A stretch of DNA of 64,000 nt from a bacterium (GTDB taxonomy: Bacteria > CLD3 > SB21), in contig WBUR01000007.1 of the NCBI GenBank assembly GCA_008933615.1, positions 1 to 64,000 on the forward strand, written 5' to 3'. The notes beneath the pieces are model-generated. The model saw nothing but the letters and a program-made list of their open reading frames with translations. It had not been told where the DNA came from and searched no databases. Positions within the stretch are counted from its first letter, which is position 1, and each line of letters begins with the position of its first letter. Position numbers and translations under genes: made by a program. Of this stretch, positions 62,489-64,000 are shown piece after piece.

Positions 62489-64000
62489 TTTGTTTTTTCC
62501 TTTCGCGCGCAACGGTTGCTTCAAATTCGCCCGTGCTATCCACCGGCGTAAGCCCCATTAATTGACGGCCGAAATTCAGCGCGTCATCCAGGTTTCCAAA
62601 AAAATGATCCTCGCCCATCTTTTTCATGAAACCCGATTGCTCCGCCGCGATGAGCGGCTGTGTATGTATATCCGATATGAGCATAAATACCTTGTTCTTT
62701 TGGCAGCGCGCGCGAACCTCGTCCAATGCATGCAGGCCGCCCGCATCCATGTAAGGAACAAACCGCATGCGCAATATAAGCACTTTTGGGCCCTTAGAAC
62801 CAAAATTGATCGTATCATGAAATTTATCCACCGAGCCAAAAAAGAAAGGGCCGTTGATTTCAAACACCTCGATGCCTTTAGGAATGAACCTTTTTTGTAC
62901 TGCATTCAGATCTGGCATTTCCTCTTTATCTTCTATGTCCGATTTTAAAATCTGAATATTCGTCACGTCGGCCATTTGTTTCATAAATAAAAATGCGGCC
63001 AGTATCATTCCGATTTCAATCGCAACGGTCAGATCGATAAACACCGTTAAAAAAAATGTGGTCAATAAGACTAGCACATCGCTTCGCGGCCCTTTCATGA
63101 CAGCAACAAATGCGTCCCTTTCGCTCATATAGTATGCAACGTAGATAAGTATTGCCGCCAAGGATGCGAGAGGGATCAGTCCCGCCCATTTCCCAAACAG
63201 GAGCATGATTAGAAAAAGCACTGCCGCATGAACGATTCCGGCAATCGGCGTTCTGCCTCCGTTCTTGATGTTTGTTGCCGTACGTGCAATGGCGCCGGTA
63301 GCGGGAATGCCTCCAAAGATAGGAGAGAAAATGTTGGCCGTGCCTTGCGCGATCAATTCCATGTTGGAGCGATGTCTCCCGCCGATCATCCCGTCCGCAA
63401 CCACCGCACTCAAAAGGGACTCGATCGCCGCCAGCAATGCGATCGTAGTCGCCGGCGCGACCAAACCGGCGATCAGGGACCAGTTCAAAGTTGGAAAAGA
63501 CGGGGAAGGAAGAGAATCGGGAATATCTCCGAAGCGGCTGTGGATGGTTTCTATATTAATTCCAAAAAACTGAACGAGACATGTGGAAACAATGAGCGCG
63601 ATCAATGAGCCTGGAATTTTCTGATTGACACGCGGCCAGAGAAAGATAATTGCAAGGGATAATGCTCCGATTCCGAATGCATGGAAGTTAACCTGATCAA
63701 AGTGCAAAAAATAGGACTCCCATTTTTCAACAAATTCGCTTGGAACCGAATCCATCTGCAACCCAAAGAAATCCTTAATCTGCGACGAAAAAATGATCAC
63801 CGCGATTCCGCTGGTAAATCCGGTAATGATCGGGTACGGAATATATTTGATCAAACCGCCAAGCTTGGCCATACCCATCAGAATCAAAATAAATCCGGCC
63901 ATGACCGTTGCGATCGTTAGGCCATTCAATCCGTATTTTTCCACAATGCCGTAGACGATGACGACAAACGCCCCCGTCGGACCTCCGATCTGAACACGGC
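62478..64000 (-). CDS. SulP-family anion permease, N-terminus off the right edge
   Basis: About 506 residues are visible and the frame stays open at 64000 (first visible residues RVQIGGPTGAFVVIVYG, a SulP membrane motif), so only an N-terminal part is missing. Many membrane helices with conserved IGLV-type patterns run to about residue 350 of the visible part, followed by a STAS domain (FEINGPFFFGSVDKFHDTI ... MRFVPYMDAGGLHAL). SulP proteins carry sulfate, bicarbonate or other anions; the substrate here is unknown. It is just upstream of the YciH gene. Confidence 0.92.
   Translation of the reverse strand, partial: RVQIGGPTGAFVVIVYGIVEKYGLNGLTIATVMAGFILILMGMAKLGGLIKYIPYPIITGFTSGIAVIIFSSQIKDFFGLQMDSVPSEFVEKWESYFLHFDQVNFHAFGIGALSLAIIFLWPRVNQKIPGSLIALIVSTCLVQFFGINIETIHSRFGDIPDSLPSPSFPTLNWSLIAGLVAPATTIALLAAIESLLSAVVADGMIGGRHRSNMELIAQGTANIFSPIFGGIPATGAIARTATNIKNGGRTPIAGIVHAAVLFLIMLLFGKWAGLIPLASLAAILIYVAYYMSERDAFVAVMKGPRSDVLVLLTTFFLTVFIDLTVAIEIGMILAAFLFMKQMADVTNIQILKSDIEDKEEMPDLNAVQKRFIPKGIEVFEINGPFFFGSVDKFHDTINFGSKGPKVLILRMRFVPYMDAGGLHALDEVRARCQKNKVFMLISDIHTQPLIAAEQSGFMKKMGEDHFFGNLDDALNFGRQLMGLTPVDSTGEFEATVARERKKQSEL

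Overview
The window is a bacterial chromosome segment of about 43% GC by eye, with short gaps, operons on both strands and no rRNA, tRNA, CRISPR array, prophage or insertion sequence that I could find. The mix points to the Bacteroidota/Chlorobi/Fibrobacteres (FCB) superphylum or a related candidate phylum such as an Ignavibacteria-, Calditrichaeota- or KSB1-like lineage. The evidence is two GWxTD-domain exported proteins, an LptE-type lipoprotein (Gram-negative outer membrane), PD40 and beta-barrel envelope proteins, bS21, and many start sites with weak or no Shine-Dalgarno. This placement is an inference.

Layout. 1-3835: BaiN-like flavoprotein, PhoD-like lipoprotein, acetyltransferase, SDR. 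4001-19848: gmk, then sigma-54 activator, lptE, a glycosyltransferase and an acidic TPR protein; gcvH, a hybrid histidine kinase, a degenerate GGDEF regulator and gcvP; then rpoZ, coaBC, gltX. The familiar gmk-rpoZ-coaBC group is therefore split by about 12 kb. 19909-27802: CDF transporter, clpS and ppiD, two beta-barrel proteins, a cytoplasmic subtilisin fused to a glycogen-binding-like domain, rpsU, and a 5'-nucleotidase-like lipoprotein. 27918-36164: rimO, GWxTD protein, THEP1 NTPase, era, lipoprotein, moeA, mutS2. 36166-42568 (minus): unknown helical protein, PD40 lipoprotein, asnS, second GWxTD protein, engB, lpdA. 42723-46468: FmdB zinc ribbon, PLP decarboxylase, small unknowns, ferredoxin, rpiB.

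46490-59236 is the most interesting part: two convergent operons that together encode a complete oxidative kynurenine pathway from tryptophan to about the 4-oxalocrotonate stage (TDO, kynurenine formamidase-like cyclase, KMO, kynureninase, 3-hydroxyanthranilate dioxygenase, ACMS decarboxylase, 2-aminomuconate semialdehyde dehydrogenase, 2-aminomuconate deaminase-like RidA). Placed between the TDO and the dehydrogenase is a PduS-like Fe-S flavoprotein/PduT-like bacterial-microcompartment shell protein pair, plus an SDR that has lost its Tyr/Lys dyad and a SUFU-domain protein. The minus-strand operon also carries an SRPBCC protein and a stand-alone protein resembling the second motor domain of SecA. 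No BMC hexamer or pentamer gene is in the window, so an organelle is a hypothesis.

59270-64000 (minus): zwf and gnd (oxidative pentose phosphate), a YciH/SUI1 protein and a truncated SulP permease at the right edge. Two copies of a 100-bp palindromic repeat (25493 and 60894) carry nested micro-palindromes, and another palindromic element supplies the N-terminal codons of the RidA gene.
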